This document shows, piece after piece, positions 19,217 to 29,347 of a stretch of 64,000 nucleotides of DNA. Positions within the stretch are counted from its first letter, which is position 1, and each line of letters begins with the position of its first letter. The translations under genes were made by a program, and so were the position numbers. The DNA lies in contig NTLA01000002.1 in NCBI GenBank assembly GCA_002457435.1, positions 62,001-126,000 on the forward strand. Direction: 5' to 3'. The stretch is from Acidimicrobiales bacterium MED-G01. Lineage in GTDB: Bacteria; Actinomycetota; Acidimicrobiia; Acidimicrobiales; Poriferisodalaceae. The notes below the pieces were generated by a model. That model saw nothing but the letters and a program-made list of their open reading frames with translations, searched no databases and was not told the DNA's origin.

Positions 19217-19483
19217 CTAACCACAGTTCAGAATCACTCCAGCAAGCACCCACTGAATGAGGATAAGAACAAGAATCGGTGAGAGGTCGAGTCCGAAACC
19301 TCCGAGCCGAAGCGGTGGCAGAGCTCTGCGCAGCGGGCCCATTAAAGGTTCGGTGACACGGACAAGGAAAGTTCGCACAATAGCCACGGGACTGTCTTGG
19401 GCTATCGGGATCCAGCTAAAGATAATGCGGCCGAAGATAGCCAGCACATAGATATCGCAGAGAGTGCAGAGCACCTGAATCAT
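19217..19483 (-). CDS. yggT: YggT family membrane protein
   Basis: LCDIYVLAIFGRIIFSWIPI..., VRVTEPLMGPLRRALPPLRLGGFGLDLSPILVLI. Confidence 0.88.
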   Translation of the reverse strand: MIQVLCTLCDIYVLAIFGRIIFSWIPIAQDSPVAIVRTFLVRVTEPLMGPLRRALPPLRLGGFGLDLSPILVLILIQWVLAGVILNCG

Positions 19484-19497
19484 TGTTGAAACCTTGA

Positions 19498-20013
19498 TCA
19501 GTAATGCAAACCGCGCTCTTGGAGGCGTTGACGCTCCTCCTCGGCGAGGTTCACGTGTGATGGAGCGAGGAGATAAACTTGGTCAGCCACTTTCTCCATT
19601 TTTCCGCCTAGGGCGTAACAAAGCCCACTAATGAAATCGATGATTCTTCGAGCCAGATCTCTATTCGCTGTCTGCAGGTTGACTATCACCGGCTGATCAG
19701 CCTTAAAGCGGTCTGCCAGTTGCTGAGCATCGTTAAAAGTTCGGGGAGCTACTACATGAGGCTTAGCGCTGGTTATGGGGATGGTCCTCACCGAACCGCT
19801 AGAAGTTAGTCCCGTGCTTTCGACGGCTGAGCTTTGGGCTTGCTCCGGCATTGTCGGTGATGCAGTGGGACTAGTCACAACCGACACTTGATCGCTCTTA
19901 GACGCGACAGCACCCGGGGTTTCACCTTGGTGTTGGAGCCCATCCAACTCGTCATATTGTTCATCAGGTCCTAACCCGAGATAGAGCATCGCTTGTCGCC
20001 ACATCGAAGCCAT
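19498..20013 (-). CDS. sepF: Cell division protein SepF (start MASMWRQAMLYLGLGPDEQY)
   Basis: LGLGPDEQYDELDG; DAQQLADRFKADQPVIVNLQTANRDLARRIIDFISGLCYALGGKMEKVADQVYLLAPSHV. Confidence 0.93.
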   Translation of the reverse strand: MASMWRQAMLYLGLGPDEQYDELDGLQHQGETPGAVASKSDQVSVVTSPTASPTMPEQAQSSAVESTGLTSSGSVRTIPITSAKPHVVAPRTFNDAQQLADRFKADQPVIVNLQTANRDLARRIIDFISGLCYALGGKMEKVADQVYLLAPSHVNLAEEERQRLQERGLHY

Positions 20014-20047
20014 TCGCCTCCTCCTAAGTGCCGAGGGTACCGCGCTC

Positions 20048-20719
20048 TCAGCGGGTGGGGCGATCACCAAACAAAGCAGTTCCGATTCTTACCATCGTGC
20101 TTCCAGATTCGATAGCAATCTCCAGATCGTTACTCATGCCGATCGACCGATGATGGAGGCCCTGATCGTCAGCTAGTTGCACGAGTTCACGATATGCAGC
20201 CCGAATGTGAGCGGCATCACCTTGGGGTCCGATTGCCATCAAACCTGTCACTTCTAGCCCGGCCGAGGTAGCAAGCGAAATTAGTTGACCAGCCTCCGCA
20301 ATATGACACCCACCCTGTGATTCATTTTCCGTCAGATTCACCTGAACCATGACCGAAGAACCTGGAGATCGTTTACTCAATTCTTGCACCAGAGACATCC
20401 TGTCTACCGTTTGCCAAACCTTCACAATTTCTGCCACCTGACGGACTTTGTTTGTCTGCATCCCTCCGATGAAGTGCACGTCCACAGCCTCACGTTGCTC
20501 TTCGTTAAGTTCAGTCCATTTGGCTTTCAGTTCTTGGGCGTAATTTTCACCGACACTTTGAAATCCACATTCCGCGGCGAGCCTCAACGCCCAGGAACCA
20601 AAGCCTTTCGTAACGGCCACTATTTCGACCCGGTCACCACCCAGCGCAGAGATTCGTTGTCGCAGCGTGCCGGCTCGATCCAGCAGTTCTTCGCGACCGA
20701 GTTTCTTGTCGAGATTCAT
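20048..20719 (-). CDS. yggS: YggS/PLPBP family pyridoxal-phosphate homeostasis protein
   Basis: IVAVTKGF, GENYAQELKAK, HFIGGMQTNKVRQV, MSNDLEIAIESGSTMVRIGTALFG. Confidence 0.92.
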   Translation of the reverse strand: MNLDKKLGREELLDRAGTLRQRISALGGDRVEIVAVTKGFGSWALRLAAECGFQSVGENYAQELKAKWTELNEEQREAVDVHFIGGMQTNKVRQVAEIVKVWQTVDRMSLVQELSKRSPGSSVMVQVNLTENESQGGCHIAEAGQLISLATSAGLEVTGLMAIGPQGDAAHIRAAYRELVQLADDQGLHHRSIGMSNDLEIAIESGSTMVRIGTALFGDRPTR

Positions 20720-21387
20720 AACAAACGTCCAATTTCGGCTACGAGGGCGAACCGTTGATAATCACCGTTGGCCCTGTATGACCAATATCGAGAATCCTGA
20801 GCGGTGCATCGAGCAACTTGGTGATCGACGGCGACTGAGCTTCTAGAAAGCGTTTCCTCAACTGCAGCTCTCAGGTCTAGTGCCGGTAATCCGTCTTTTG
20901 TGCAACTTGCGGCTCTCTCTCCGATGAGCTTGACCATCTGAGTAAGGTCCTCAGTACCGAATTCGTATTCGTCTGCTGATATGTGCGGTCCGATGATCGC
21001 CCGTTGTTCGTAGCATCCGTATTGCATCATTTGTTCAGCAGCGTTCTTGATTACTCCGTCGCGAATTCCGCGCCACCCGGCGTGCACTACAGCAAGCACG
21101 GGACCAGAAACTGAGTTTCCGTACAGGGCTATTGGTACGCAGTCAGCGACCCGGACCCCAATCGGAATACCTGGCATCCGAGTTATCAGGGCATCACATT
21201 CATAAGGATTGTGATTACTCAGGCTTTCGACTGTCGCCAAGTCTGAGCCATGAACCTGGCGTGGGAAAACAGGCACCTGTTTGTCGGCAGAGAAGAATGA
21301 CTCTTCGCGGGCATCGCCGTCGTTGTAATCCGAAAACCCGACTCGAACCGAATGCTGTCCCCCAACTCGACGGTGAAAGGTCAACAT
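20716..21387 (-). CDS. pgeF: Polyphenol oxidase/laccase-domain peptidoglycan editing factor
   Basis: VPVFPRQVHGSDL, VRVADCVPIAL, VLAVVHAGWRGIRDGVI, IIGPHISADEYEFG. Confidence 0.92.
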   Translation of the reverse strand: MLTFHRRVGGQHSVRVGFSDYNDGDAREESFFSADKQVPVFPRQVHGSDLATVESLSNHNPYECDALITRMPGIPIGVRVADCVPIALYGNSVSGPVLAVVHAGWRGIRDGVIKNAAEQMMQYGCYEQRAIIGPHISADEYEFGTEDLTQMVKLIGERAASCTKDGLPALDLRAAVEETLSRSSVAVDHQVARCTAQDSRYWSYRANGDYQRFALVAEIGRLL

Positions 21388-21422
21388 TCCTTAACTACGA
21401 AATATCGGACGTGTGATCTTGG

Positions 21423-22559
21423 TCATTTGAGAAATGACGGCACATCGAATTCGTCATCATCGTCTTCGTTGAGTGGGACATCTACGCGTATGTCGTCGCT
21501 CTCTTGAGCGTCGAAGATGTCAGCCATCTCGCTAATCGGAGCCGAAGTACTAGACCGAGTCGAGCCTGCGGTGCCTTCGTCCCAGCGGTCGAAACCTGCC
21601 GCGATAACCGTGATGCGAATTTCTTCATCCATTGAATCGTCGATCACCGTGCCAAAAATGATATTTGCGTCAGGGTGAGCGACGTCGTGTATCACGTCCG
21701 CTGCGTCTCGTACTTCGTGCAAACTAAGCGCATTCGACGCAGTGACGTTCAACAAAATACCCCGGGCCCCCTCAATAGAAGCTTCCAGTAACGGACTAGA
21801 CACTGCCTGCCGTGCTGCATTCTCGGCACGGTTATCTCCGTGGGCTCGACCTATTCCCATTAGAGCGGAACCAGCATTGGACATAATCATTTTGACGTCA
21901 GCGAAGTCAGTGTTAATCAGCCCTGGTGTCGTGATCAAAGTTGTTATACCTTGAACGCCTTCTCGGAGCACATCGTCAGCCATTTGGAATGCATCAACCA
22001 TGGTTGTGTTTTCATTCGTAACGCTGAGAAGGCGGTCATTCGGGACAACGATTTGGGTGTCGACTCTTTCTCGTAAATCAGAAATTCCCGCGTCCGCTTG
22101 AACTGCGCGTCGGCGACCTTCGAACATAAATGGTCGAGTGACGACACCGATGGTCAGAGCACCACATTCCCTTGCGATGTCAGCTATGACTGGTGCTGCA
22201 CCAGTTCCCGTGCCGCCGCCTTCACCTGCGGTTATGAAGACCATATCGGCACCTACGAGGGTCTCCTGAATCTCATCGGTGTGCTCTACCGCTGCCTGGC
22301 GTCCTACGTCGGGGTCGCTTCCAGCCCCCAGACCACGGGTCAATTCTCGCCCGATATCGAGCTTAATATCCGCATCGCTCATCAGGAGAGCCTGTGCATC
22401 CGTATTGACCGCTATGAATTCAACGCCAGTCAAACCTGACTCGATCATGCGATTAACGGCGTTGCAGCCACCACCACCTACGCCAACAACTTTAATCACG
22501 GCCTGATAATTCTGAGGACTGGCCACTGGGCCTCCCGGTATCTCGCCAAATCTGCCCAT
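21423..22559 (-). CDS. ftsZ: Cell division protein FtsZ
   Basis: [52 protein letters not shown]-terminal DVPSFLK. Confidence 0.98.
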   Translation of the reverse strand: MGRFGEIPGGPVASPQNYQAVIKVVGVGGGGCNAVNRMIESGLTGVEFIAVNTDAQALLMSDADIKLDIGRELTRGLGAGSDPDVGRQAAVEHTDEIQETLVGADMVFITAGEGGGTGTGAAPVIADIARECGALTIGVVTRPFMFEGRRRAVQADAGISDLRERVDTQIVVPNDRLLSVTNENTTMVDAFQMADDVLREGVQGITTLITTPGLINTDFADVKMIMSNAGSALMGIGRAHGDNRAENAARQAVSSPLLEASIEGARGILLNVTASNALSLHEVRDAADVIHDVAHPDANIIFGTVIDDSMDEEIRITVIAAGFDRWDEGTAGSTRSSTSAPISEMADIFDAQESDDIRVDVPLNEDDDDEFDVPSFLK

Positions 22560-22650
22560 TAGGAACGCAACCCTGAAGGTAGCGCAAGTTTCAGTCCTTT
22601 AACGTCCGCCCCGTCTTTGGTAGTTCGATTTGTGGCTTCTCACCTATTTA

Positions 22651-23388
22651 TTACTTGTTTCTCACGATCGGTTTTTCTGGATACGAGACATCTATAAAGT
22701 CATCTGTTCGCTTCTCTTCCTCGAGATGATCGAGCATGGCGGACAAGGAAATAATTTTCGCCCCGAGTCGCTCATCGTCCCCGAATACCACCTCTTGGGT
22801 GTTTCTCAGAGTGCCATGGATTTCTCCACGGGAGTCGCGCCGCAAGCTCGCAATTTTATCTCTCAGATCTGAGGGCATAAGGATCAGAAGTGACAGCAAA
22901 GCTGAACTATCGCCAGCTAGATAGACACCCGGAGAACCAGCCGCACGCACCCCGCTTAAACGCGGCAGTTCTGGCGGAGCTGTTAAGCCTGAGGTCAGGA
23001 CTGTTCCATCATCAGCTACCAACGCCCAGCGTTCAGGTTCTGTCAGAGCCAGAGCTAAAGGCTTGTGCTCTGATATGTCAACGGTGATACGACCATTCCA
23101 AGAACGGTCAATGTGCGCTGTCTTCACCCACGAAAGTTCCTCAAGTTTTCGTTGACTCTCACCTAGACCCACGGGCAACGGATCACCAATTTGGAACCCC
23201 AATCGACTTTCTACCTGTTCAAGCGTCAGTTGATGCAGTCCATAGACCTCTACTTGTTCAACATCTAGTAATGACGAGTGTCCCAACAGGATGTACCCCA
23301 CGATGGCACTGATAATGACGGCAGCTAACCAGGCGGAAGTTTTCCCAGGTTTATATACGCGCCTGGGTTTGTTCTGATTGAGGTTCAC
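22651..23388 (-). CDS. ftsQ: Cell division protein FtsQ (POTRA domain)
   Basis: LLDVEQVEVYGLHQLTLEQVESRLGFQIGDPL, VDISEHKPLALAL; between murB and ftsZ. Confidence 0.9.
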   Translation of the reverse strand: MNLNQNKPRRVYKPGKTSAWLAAVIISAIVGYILLGHSSLLDVEQVEVYGLHQLTLEQVESRLGFQIGDPLPVGLGESQRKLEELSWVKTAHIDRSWNGRITVDISEHKPLALALTEPERWALVADDGTVLTSGLTAPPELPRLSGVRAAGSPGVYLAGDSSALLSLLILMPSDLRDKIASLRRDSRGEIHGTLRNTQEVVFGDDERLGAKIISLSAMLDHLEEEKRTDDFIDVSYPEKPIVRNK

Positions 23389-23390
23389 AG

Positions 23391-24320
23391 TTAGCCCTCG
23401 AATCCAATTCGTCGGATTTCAGTTCTGAGCACAATGCCGGTTTCTAAGAGCACTCGCTGGGCAAGAGCGTTGATTACAGCATCAACGTCAGATGCAGAGC
23501 CCCCAGGGTCGGCTTGAACGAAGTTGGCGTGTTTAGCAGAGACTTGTGCTGAACCGATACGGAAACCCTTGACGCCGAGCCGGTCGAGCAGTTCACCGGA
23601 TGTCTCTTCTTCGGGGTTGACGAAAACAGATCCAGCGTTTTGGCCTCCTGGTTGATTCTCTCTCCTCCATTGCACAATCTCGCTCAATGCTTTTGCTCCG
23701 CCACCAGTTTCATCGTGCTGTAGTTGCAGAGTTGCGGCAAGAATAATTTGGTCTTGCTCTACAGCACTCCTTCTATAACTGAAAGCCAACTCATCGTTAG
23801 TTTTGGTTTCACTACTGACAGTCCTCAAATTGAAAATATTGACTTCCGTCAAAACGCCCGCCATGTCACCCCCATGTCCCCCAGCGTTCATTCGAACCGC
23901 GCCTCCGATTGAGCCCGGAACGCCCACTGCCCACTCGAATCCACTCAGGCCCAAGGCAACGCTCCTGCGAGCCAAAGACGGGAGCGCGACGCTGCTCCCT
24001 GCATAAACGGTTGCCGTTTCTCGATCGATTGTGATCGTTTCGAAATGCTTTCCTGTAGCAACTGTTATCCCAGGAAATCCAGTATCTGCAATCAACAAAT
24101 TGGAGCCGTTACCAATCACCAGAACAGGTAAGCCCGTCTCGTTTCGGGCCCTAGCGACAGCCTCCAAGTCTTGTACCGTTTGCGCCTCTATGTATAGGGC
24201 GGTATCTCCACCAACCCTGTATGTTGTCAGAACGCCAAGGTTCACCTCTGTCTGAGCAAGTGGTCCGAGGATCTCAAGCGCCTGTTTGACGGCTGCAGCG
24301 TCCACTCCGACAACGCTCAC
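23391..24320 (-). CDS. murB: UDP-N-acetylenolpyruvoylglucosamine reductase
   Basis: TTYRVGGDTALYIEAQ, PVLVIGNGSNLLIAD, GVPGSIGGAVRMNAGGHGG, NQPGGQNAGSVFVNP. Confidence 0.96.
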   Translation of the reverse strand: MSVVGVDAAAVKQALEILGPLAQTEVNLGVLTTYRVGGDTALYIEAQTVQDLEAVARARNETGLPVLVIGNGSNLLIADTGFPGITVATGKHFETITIDRETATVYAGSSVALPSLARRSVALGLSGFEWAVGVPGSIGGAVRMNAGGHGGDMAGVLTEVNIFNLRTVSSETKTNDELAFSYRRSAVEQDQIILAATLQLQHDETGGGAKALSEIVQWRRENQPGGQNAGSVFVNPEEETSGELLDRLGVKGFRIGSAQVSAKHANFVQADPGGSASDVDAVINALAQRVLLETGIVLRTEIRRIGFEG

Positions 24321-25720
24321 GGCTCTTGAGCTCTGCGGAGTACCTGCACCTCATCGGGAACAGACGTCAAGTCCCCGGCGCCCATTGTGAGACAGAGATC
24401 ACCCGATCTGAGGATCGAACTCAAATACTCTGACACTTGATCTCGGCCTGGCAGATACGTAATCGAACAATTTGGGTGAGCGTCAAGGACAGCGCGAACG
24501 AGCAACTCACCAGTTACGCCAGGACGAGGATCCTCACCCGCTCCGTAGATACCAGTGAGAACTATGTGGTCGGCATCCAAAAATGAATTTTCGAAATCTC
24601 GCCAGAGTTCGGCAGTTCTGCTGTAGCGATGAGGCTGAAATACCGCTACCACTCTTTCCCAGTCGCCAGCCTTAGCAGCCGATAGCACAGACGAAACTTC
24701 ACTGGGAAGATGCGCGTAGTCGTCGACATACACGACCCCGCCTTGTTCTCCCCGAAATTCGAACCGTCTAGCGACACCGGCGAACCTGCCAAGCGCTGCC
24801 AACACTGGCTCCACTGCAGCTCCGAGTTCAACAGCCATAGCTAGCGCCGCTGTCGCATTGAGAACGTTATGAACCCCCGGGACAGGAAGCTCACATCCGC
24901 CAAGATGTTCAGTCCCGCGCCAAACTTCAAAAGTTGATGAGTATCGCCGGCTCTTTACGTCAACAATTCGGTAGTCGGCCTGTTCAGATCTTCCGTAGGT
25001 GGTGCAGCGCCCGACTGTTGACGCGATGCTTTCGGCACAAGGGTCATCGATACAAACCACGCGGGGCCCATCAGCAGAACCGACAAACTTTTCAAAAGCT
25101 GCTACTAAAGCTTCATAGGAACCAAAAAAGTCAAGGTGATCTGCCTCCACGTTGGTCACCAATACGGCCTCTGCGTCCAGTCTTAAGAAAGTTCCATCAG
25201 ATTCATCGGCCTCAACCACGAAGAGGTTTCCGTTGTCGTTCCAGACCGCTCCCGATCCAATATCGTTGAGATCTCCGCCAACGATGAATGATGGGTCAAG
25301 GCCCGACGAGGTCAGCGCTAACGCCAACATCGAGGAAGTCGTCGTTTTTCCATGCGTACCAGATACTGCAATTGTCCGCTTCTTCTCACAAATTGCTGAC
25401 AAAACGTCGGCTCGGCTCCACACGGGACGCCCTAAGTCTTGGGCTTTCAAGATCTCCGGGTTGCTATCGGGTACCGCAGTTGACCGGCAAACAATCGCTG
25501 CATCTCCAATATTTGCCGCACAGTGACCAATGTCGATTCTTGCCCCAAGCGATCGCAGTCGGTTGACACCTACCGATTCACGCAAATCACTTCCGCTTAT
25601 TTGATGGCCCATTGACAACAGGACTGCAGCTATCGCGTTCATTCCAGCACCGCCTGCTCCCACCACATGAACTGAAACACCATCAGGGAGGGTGATCTCG
25701 GCGGAATCGGTCGACGTCAC
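24317..25720 (-). CDS. murC: UDP-N-acetylmuramate-L-alanine ligase
   Basis: VHVVGAGGAGMNAIA, AVSGTHGKTTTSSML, VEADESDGTFL, YVDDYAHLPSEV, FQPHRYSRT. Confidence 0.96.
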   Translation of the reverse strand: MTSTDSAEITLPDGVSVHVVGAGGAGMNAIAAVLLSMGHQISGSDLRESVGVNRLRSLGARIDIGHCAANIGDAAIVCRSTAVPDSNPEILKAQDLGRPVWSRADVLSAICEKKRTIAVSGTHGKTTTSSMLALALTSSGLDPSFIVGGDLNDIGSGAVWNDNGNLFVVEADESDGTFLRLDAEAVLVTNVEADHLDFFGSYEALVAAFEKFVGSADGPRVVCIDDPCAESIASTVGRCTTYGRSEQADYRIVDVKSRRYSSTFEVWRGTEHLGGCELPVPGVHNVLNATAALAMAVELGAAVEPVLAALGRFAGVARRFEFRGEQGGVVYVDDYAHLPSEVSSVLSAAKAGDWERVVAVFQPHRYSRTAELWRDFENSFLDADHIVLTGIYGAGEDPRPGVTGELLVRAVLDAHPNCSITYLPGRDQVSEYLSSILRSGDLCLTMGAGDLTSVPDEVQVLRRAQEP

Positions 25721-26871
25721 AGTGTCCCGTCTTTTCGGTAATCGGTGGGCAGAGGAGTTAAGGAATGATGTACCACAAGGTCAGTGACTCTTTGTGTCGC
25801 ATCTTGAGGCCCGATGCTTCTTTCTTGACGCGCGAATTCTGGGTCGCCTTCTCTTCTGAATCTGTCCAACATTTTTTTTATTTCAATAGACAGGCGCGTC
25901 CCATCTAACTCTTCGTCCTCCACGACAATCGCTGACCCGGAGTCAACGAGCCATTCTGCATTTCGGCGTTGATGATCATTAGGGGCATGCGGGAGAGGTA
26001 CGAGAATTGCTGGCACCCCTAATAAAGCGATCTCCGCGACAGTCGATCCTCCTGGCCTACACACAATCAAATCTGCGGCTGCCATCGCTTTCGGCAGCTC
26101 AGCGTCGTATTCAATTGCCCTTACTGCACGGGGAAGATCCTTGGGTACCATCTGCCAATCTCGATGCCCGACGACATGATGGACCAGCGGCAAGTCCGAT
26201 ATCTCGGCCGCCTGCCACAGAGCCTCGTTAATTCGTCTTGATCCCAGAGAACCACCAAAAACAACGATTACTGGTCCATCAGTAGGCCATTTCAGTCCAA
26301 TCCTGCTTGCTCTACCTAGCTGATGTGCTTCAAGAACCGATTCGCGTAGCGGGTTACCTGTTTCGACTTCGTTCTGCAGACCTGTTCCAAGGTGTGGGAC
26401 TGCGGCTGCTCGTGCGTATCTGGTCAATAATCGATTCACCCCGGAGGCAACCGAATTTTGTTCGGCCAGCACAAGAGGAATCCTCAGGATGACTGCCCCT
26501 GCCGCCGCTGGTAACGCTGCGTAACCACCGAGTGACAGGACAACGCCGGGGCGGTAACGGGCAACGATCAAAATTCCCCTAACGACACCCCAGAAAATTG
26601 TTAAAAGATTCCACAAGTTCCGGACTGACACTCGCCGGCCGTTAAGGCCGCGTCCGGAGAGGGCTCTTAGCGCATATCCGGCTGCCGGGACCATAGCCAC
26701 TTCGATTCCGCGTGCGCTACCGACAAACCCGATCGCTTTTTTGTCCCACCCTCGCTTCACTAGCTCATCGGCTACAGCTAGACCTGGCAAAAGATGTCCT
26801 GCGGTACCGCCCCCAGCGATAACCAAACCTCCACGGGAGCACAGAGCGGCAGAAGAATCGGAACGCTTCAT
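25717..26871 (-). CDS. murG: MurG glycosyltransferase
   Basis: IAGGGTAGHLLPGLAVADEL, GSARGIE, LSLGGYAALPAAAGAVILRIPLVLAEQNSVAS, VFGGSLGSRRINEA, CRPGGSTVAEIALLGVPAILVPLPHAPNDHQ. Confidence 0.96.
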   Translation of the reverse strand: MKRSDSSAALCSRGGLVIAGGGTAGHLLPGLAVADELVKRGWDKKAIGFVGSARGIEVAMVPAAGYALRALSGRGLNGRRVSVRNLWNLLTIFWGVVRGILIVARYRPGVVLSLGGYAALPAAAGAVILRIPLVLAEQNSVASGVNRLLTRYARAAAVPHLGTGLQNEVETGNPLRESVLEAHQLGRASRIGLKWPTDGPVIVVFGGSLGSRRINEALWQAAEISDLPLVHHVVGHRDWQMVPKDLPRAVRAIEYDAELPKAMAAADLIVCRPGGSTVAEIALLGVPAILVPLPHAPNDHQRRNAEWLVDSGSAIVVEDEELDGTRLSIEIKKMLDRFRREGDPEFARQERSIGPQDATQRVTDLVVHHSLTPLPTDYRKDGTL

Positions 26872-28007
26872 TGTGATTGGCGCGCGATATTTAAAAGTAG
26901 ACCCGCCGCTAACGCATTGATGATTAACGAGGTTCCACCGTATGAGATGAAAGGCAACGTCACGCCTGTGATCGGTAGAAGCCGCAACACACCGACCAGA
27001 TTCACCATAACTTGAACCAAAAACCAGATAGATATGCCCGCGGCAAGCAGCGACCCGAAGACATCAGGGGCTATTTGAGCAGTCCGAAATCCGGTAAGGA
27101 TGATGGTGCCCAGAAGAATTAGGACTGCCATCGCCCCGATAAAACCGAGCTGCTCTCCGACTACGGCAAAAACGAAATCGGTATGAGCTTCCGGAACCCA
27201 CCCCCACTGCGCATGACCAGCAGAAAACCCCGTTCCCCTCAGGCCACCATTCGCCAAACTGACCAAACCCTGTGTGGCTTGCCAGCCTGCACCTTCTACG
27301 TCTTGTGTAGAAAAAATGAACCCTTTGACCCTCTCCATCCGGTAGCCCTTTTCAAGCACCCCAAACAACCCAACGACCAGTCCAGGCGCGACGAGTAAGC
27401 AGAGATGCCTTATCGGCACGCCAGCCGCCCACATCATGCCCACGACAATGAGCCCGATCATGGCGGCCGTTCCATAATCCGGCTGAAATAGCACTAAGCC
27501 GCAGATGACTCCAACACAGATCCCCACTGGCACAGTGACGCGATCTAAGCGGTCAAGGAAATAACGTCGTTGATCCAAGAATGAGGCGACCGCGACTACC
27601 AAGGCAAACTTAGTTAGTTCCGAAGGTTGGAAGCTAAAAGGCCCCAAATCAAGTGCACGTGAACTGCCATTAACGACCCGACCTCTCATAACGACTAGCA
27701 GTAACGAGAGCGCCGAAATTACTAATAGAGCAGGTGCTAATCGCCTCCACCGGCGATAGTCGCGTCCAACAGAAAGCAATAAAGCAAAGACGGCGAGTGT
27801 CACGTAGATGGCGTGCCTAGTAAATAAGGAGAAGGCGTCTCCCTTTTGAGTTACGGCCGTCCATGTCGATGCTGACAGAACCATGACTACCCCTGTCAGC
27901 ATCAGGAGCAGAACAGACCCAAGCATGGCCAAATACCGGATAGGCGGCCCTTCGGGCCTTCCCTCAGCATTCTTGCCTGATGAAAGGGGACCAAGGACAG
28001 CACTCAT
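26868..28007 (-). CDS. ftsW: FtsW family lipid II polymerase / division protein
   Basis: RYRR-like core, NGSSRALDLGPFSFQPSELTKFALVV, QPDYGTAAM, LPITGVTLPFISYGGTSLI. Confidence 0.95.
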   Translation of the reverse strand: MSAVLGPLSSGKNAEGRPEGPPIRYLAMLGSVLLLMLTGVVMVLSASTWTAVTQKGDAFSLFTRHAIYVTLAVFALLLSVGRDYRRWRRLAPALLVISALSLLLVVMRGRVVNGSSRALDLGPFSFQPSELTKFALVVAVASFLDQRRYFLDRLDRVTVPVGICVGVICGLVLFQPDYGTAAMIGLIVVGMMWAAGVPIRHLCLLVAPGLVVGLFGVLEKGYRMERVKGFIFSTQDVEGAGWQATQGLVSLANGGLRGTGFSAGHAQWGWVPEAHTDFVFAVVGEQLGFIGAMAVLILLGTIILTGFRTAQIAPDVFGSLLAAGISIWFLVQVMVNLVGVLRLLPITGVTLPFISYGGTSLIINALAAGLLLNIARQSQ

Positions 28008-29347
28008 GAGACTTTTCCCTCACTATGTAACTGCTGAACGACGCTCTTGAAATGATCTCCGCGTTCGATGTAATTCGAGTACCAGTCGAACGACGCACAC
28101 GCGGGAGAAAGGACTACATCTGCTCCAGAGGTCCCGGCAAATTGAAGAGCATGAGTTACAGCATCTTCCATGGAGTGGGCAGCGAAGCTCGGCACTAGGT
28201 CTCCAAAAACTTCAGTCAATATCGAACTTGATTCACCGATCGTCACAACTCCTGTAAGTCCGGGAGCGAGTTCTTGTAGACCAGATAGATCTAATCCCTT
28301 GTTGCGACCTCCAACAATAAGTACAGCATTCTGAAATCCAGTAAGAGCGGCGATCGTCGCGTGCGGTGTTGTCGCTTTGCTGTCATTAAAGAAACGAATG
28401 CCCCCTACGCTGGCAACGTATTCCGTTCGATGCGCTAACCCCTCAAATCCAGACAGAACCTGAGCAATCGCGTGTGTCGAAACTCCGGCGGAAAGAGCTA
28501 ATGCAGCTGCTGCGCAAGCATTGAGTCGGTCATGTGGCCGCGACAACGGCATATCTGAGACAGACACTATTGACTCACCATGAGCTATTAACTCAGATTC
28601 AGTGCAGTGGACATCCCCGGCGGCTAGGCCAAAGGTCATTAACTGAGCTTCGACCTCTGCCATCCAGGGTCTGATTGCTTCGTCGTCATACGGGGCTATA
28701 GCGAGGTCGTTTTGCCCTTGATGTTTCCAAATTTTGGACTTAGCGGCGGCATAGGCGTCAAAACTTCCGTGCCAATCAAGGTGATCAGGTGCAAGGTTGA
28801 GCCATGCAGCTGCATCAGCTCGGAACAGCAGTGTCCGATCCAACGCAAACGAAGAAGCCTCGACTACAAAAATCTCACTTTTTGCTGAGTCGTCGATCGC
28901 TGAAATAAAGGGAATTTCGGTGTTACCGACTGCCACTGCTCGAAGGTCAGACGTCCGTAGCATTTGTGCGGTCAACTCAGTCACAGTTGTCTTGCCATTA
29001 GTTCCGGTAACGGCGAGACGCGGACGGTCGTCGAAATAAGACGCTAGGTCTAGTTCGCTTAGTACAGGGACACCCGCTCGGTCCGCTAAGACATGTAGCT
29101 GGTGGTGGCGAGGAATCCCGGGGCTGGGAACAACGCTCGTCGCTTCGCTAATGACACCCCTGATCTGGGATTCGGATTTCGAATCCAATAATTCGACTTC
29201 GAATCGTTCCGCGATATTTGCGACCGACTCTGGGTCGTCATCTAGCACTACTACGTCGTGGCCTCGAGCGGTCAGTGCAGCTGTTATCGCACTGCCCGTC
29301 ACCCCAAGGCCACCAACTACTACCTTCTCAAGGTCAAACGCAATCAA
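28004..29347 (-). CDS. murD: UDP-N-acetylmuramoyl-L-alanine-D-glutamate ligase (TTG start at 29347 overlapping mraY stop)
   Basis: LIAFDLEKVVVGGLGVTGSAITAALTARG, AVTGTNGKTTVTELTAQ, LNLAPDHLDWH, VGGRNKGLDLSGL; the ORF-track extension to 29713 lies inside mraY in another frame. Confidence 0.95.
   Translation of the reverse strand: MIAFDLEKVVVGGLGVTGSAITAALTARGHDVVVLDDDPESVANIAERFEVELLDSKSESQIRGVISEATSVVPSPGIPRHHQLHVLADRAGVPVLSELDLASYFDDRPRLAVTGTNGKTTVTELTAQMLRTSDLRAVAVGNTEIPFISAIDDSAKSEIFVVEASSFALDRTLLFRADAAAWLNLAPDHLDWHGSFDAYAAAKSKIWKHQGQNDLAIAPYDDEAIRPWMAEVEAQLMTFGLAAGDVHCTESELIAHGESIVSVSDMPLSRPHDRLNACAAAALALSAGVSTHAIAQVLSGFEGLAHRTEYVASVGGIRFFNDSKATTPHATIAALTGFQNAVLIVGGRNKGLDLSGLQELAPGLTGVVTIGESSSILTEVFGDLVPSFAAHSMEDAVTHALQFAGTSGADVVLSPACASFDWYSNYIERGDHFKSVVQQLHSEGKVS

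Noticed and set aside
21423-23388. Absence of ftsA between ftsQ and ftsZ
   Set aside because: Expected for actinobacteria, where SepF takes the FtsZ-tethering role; SepF is present.
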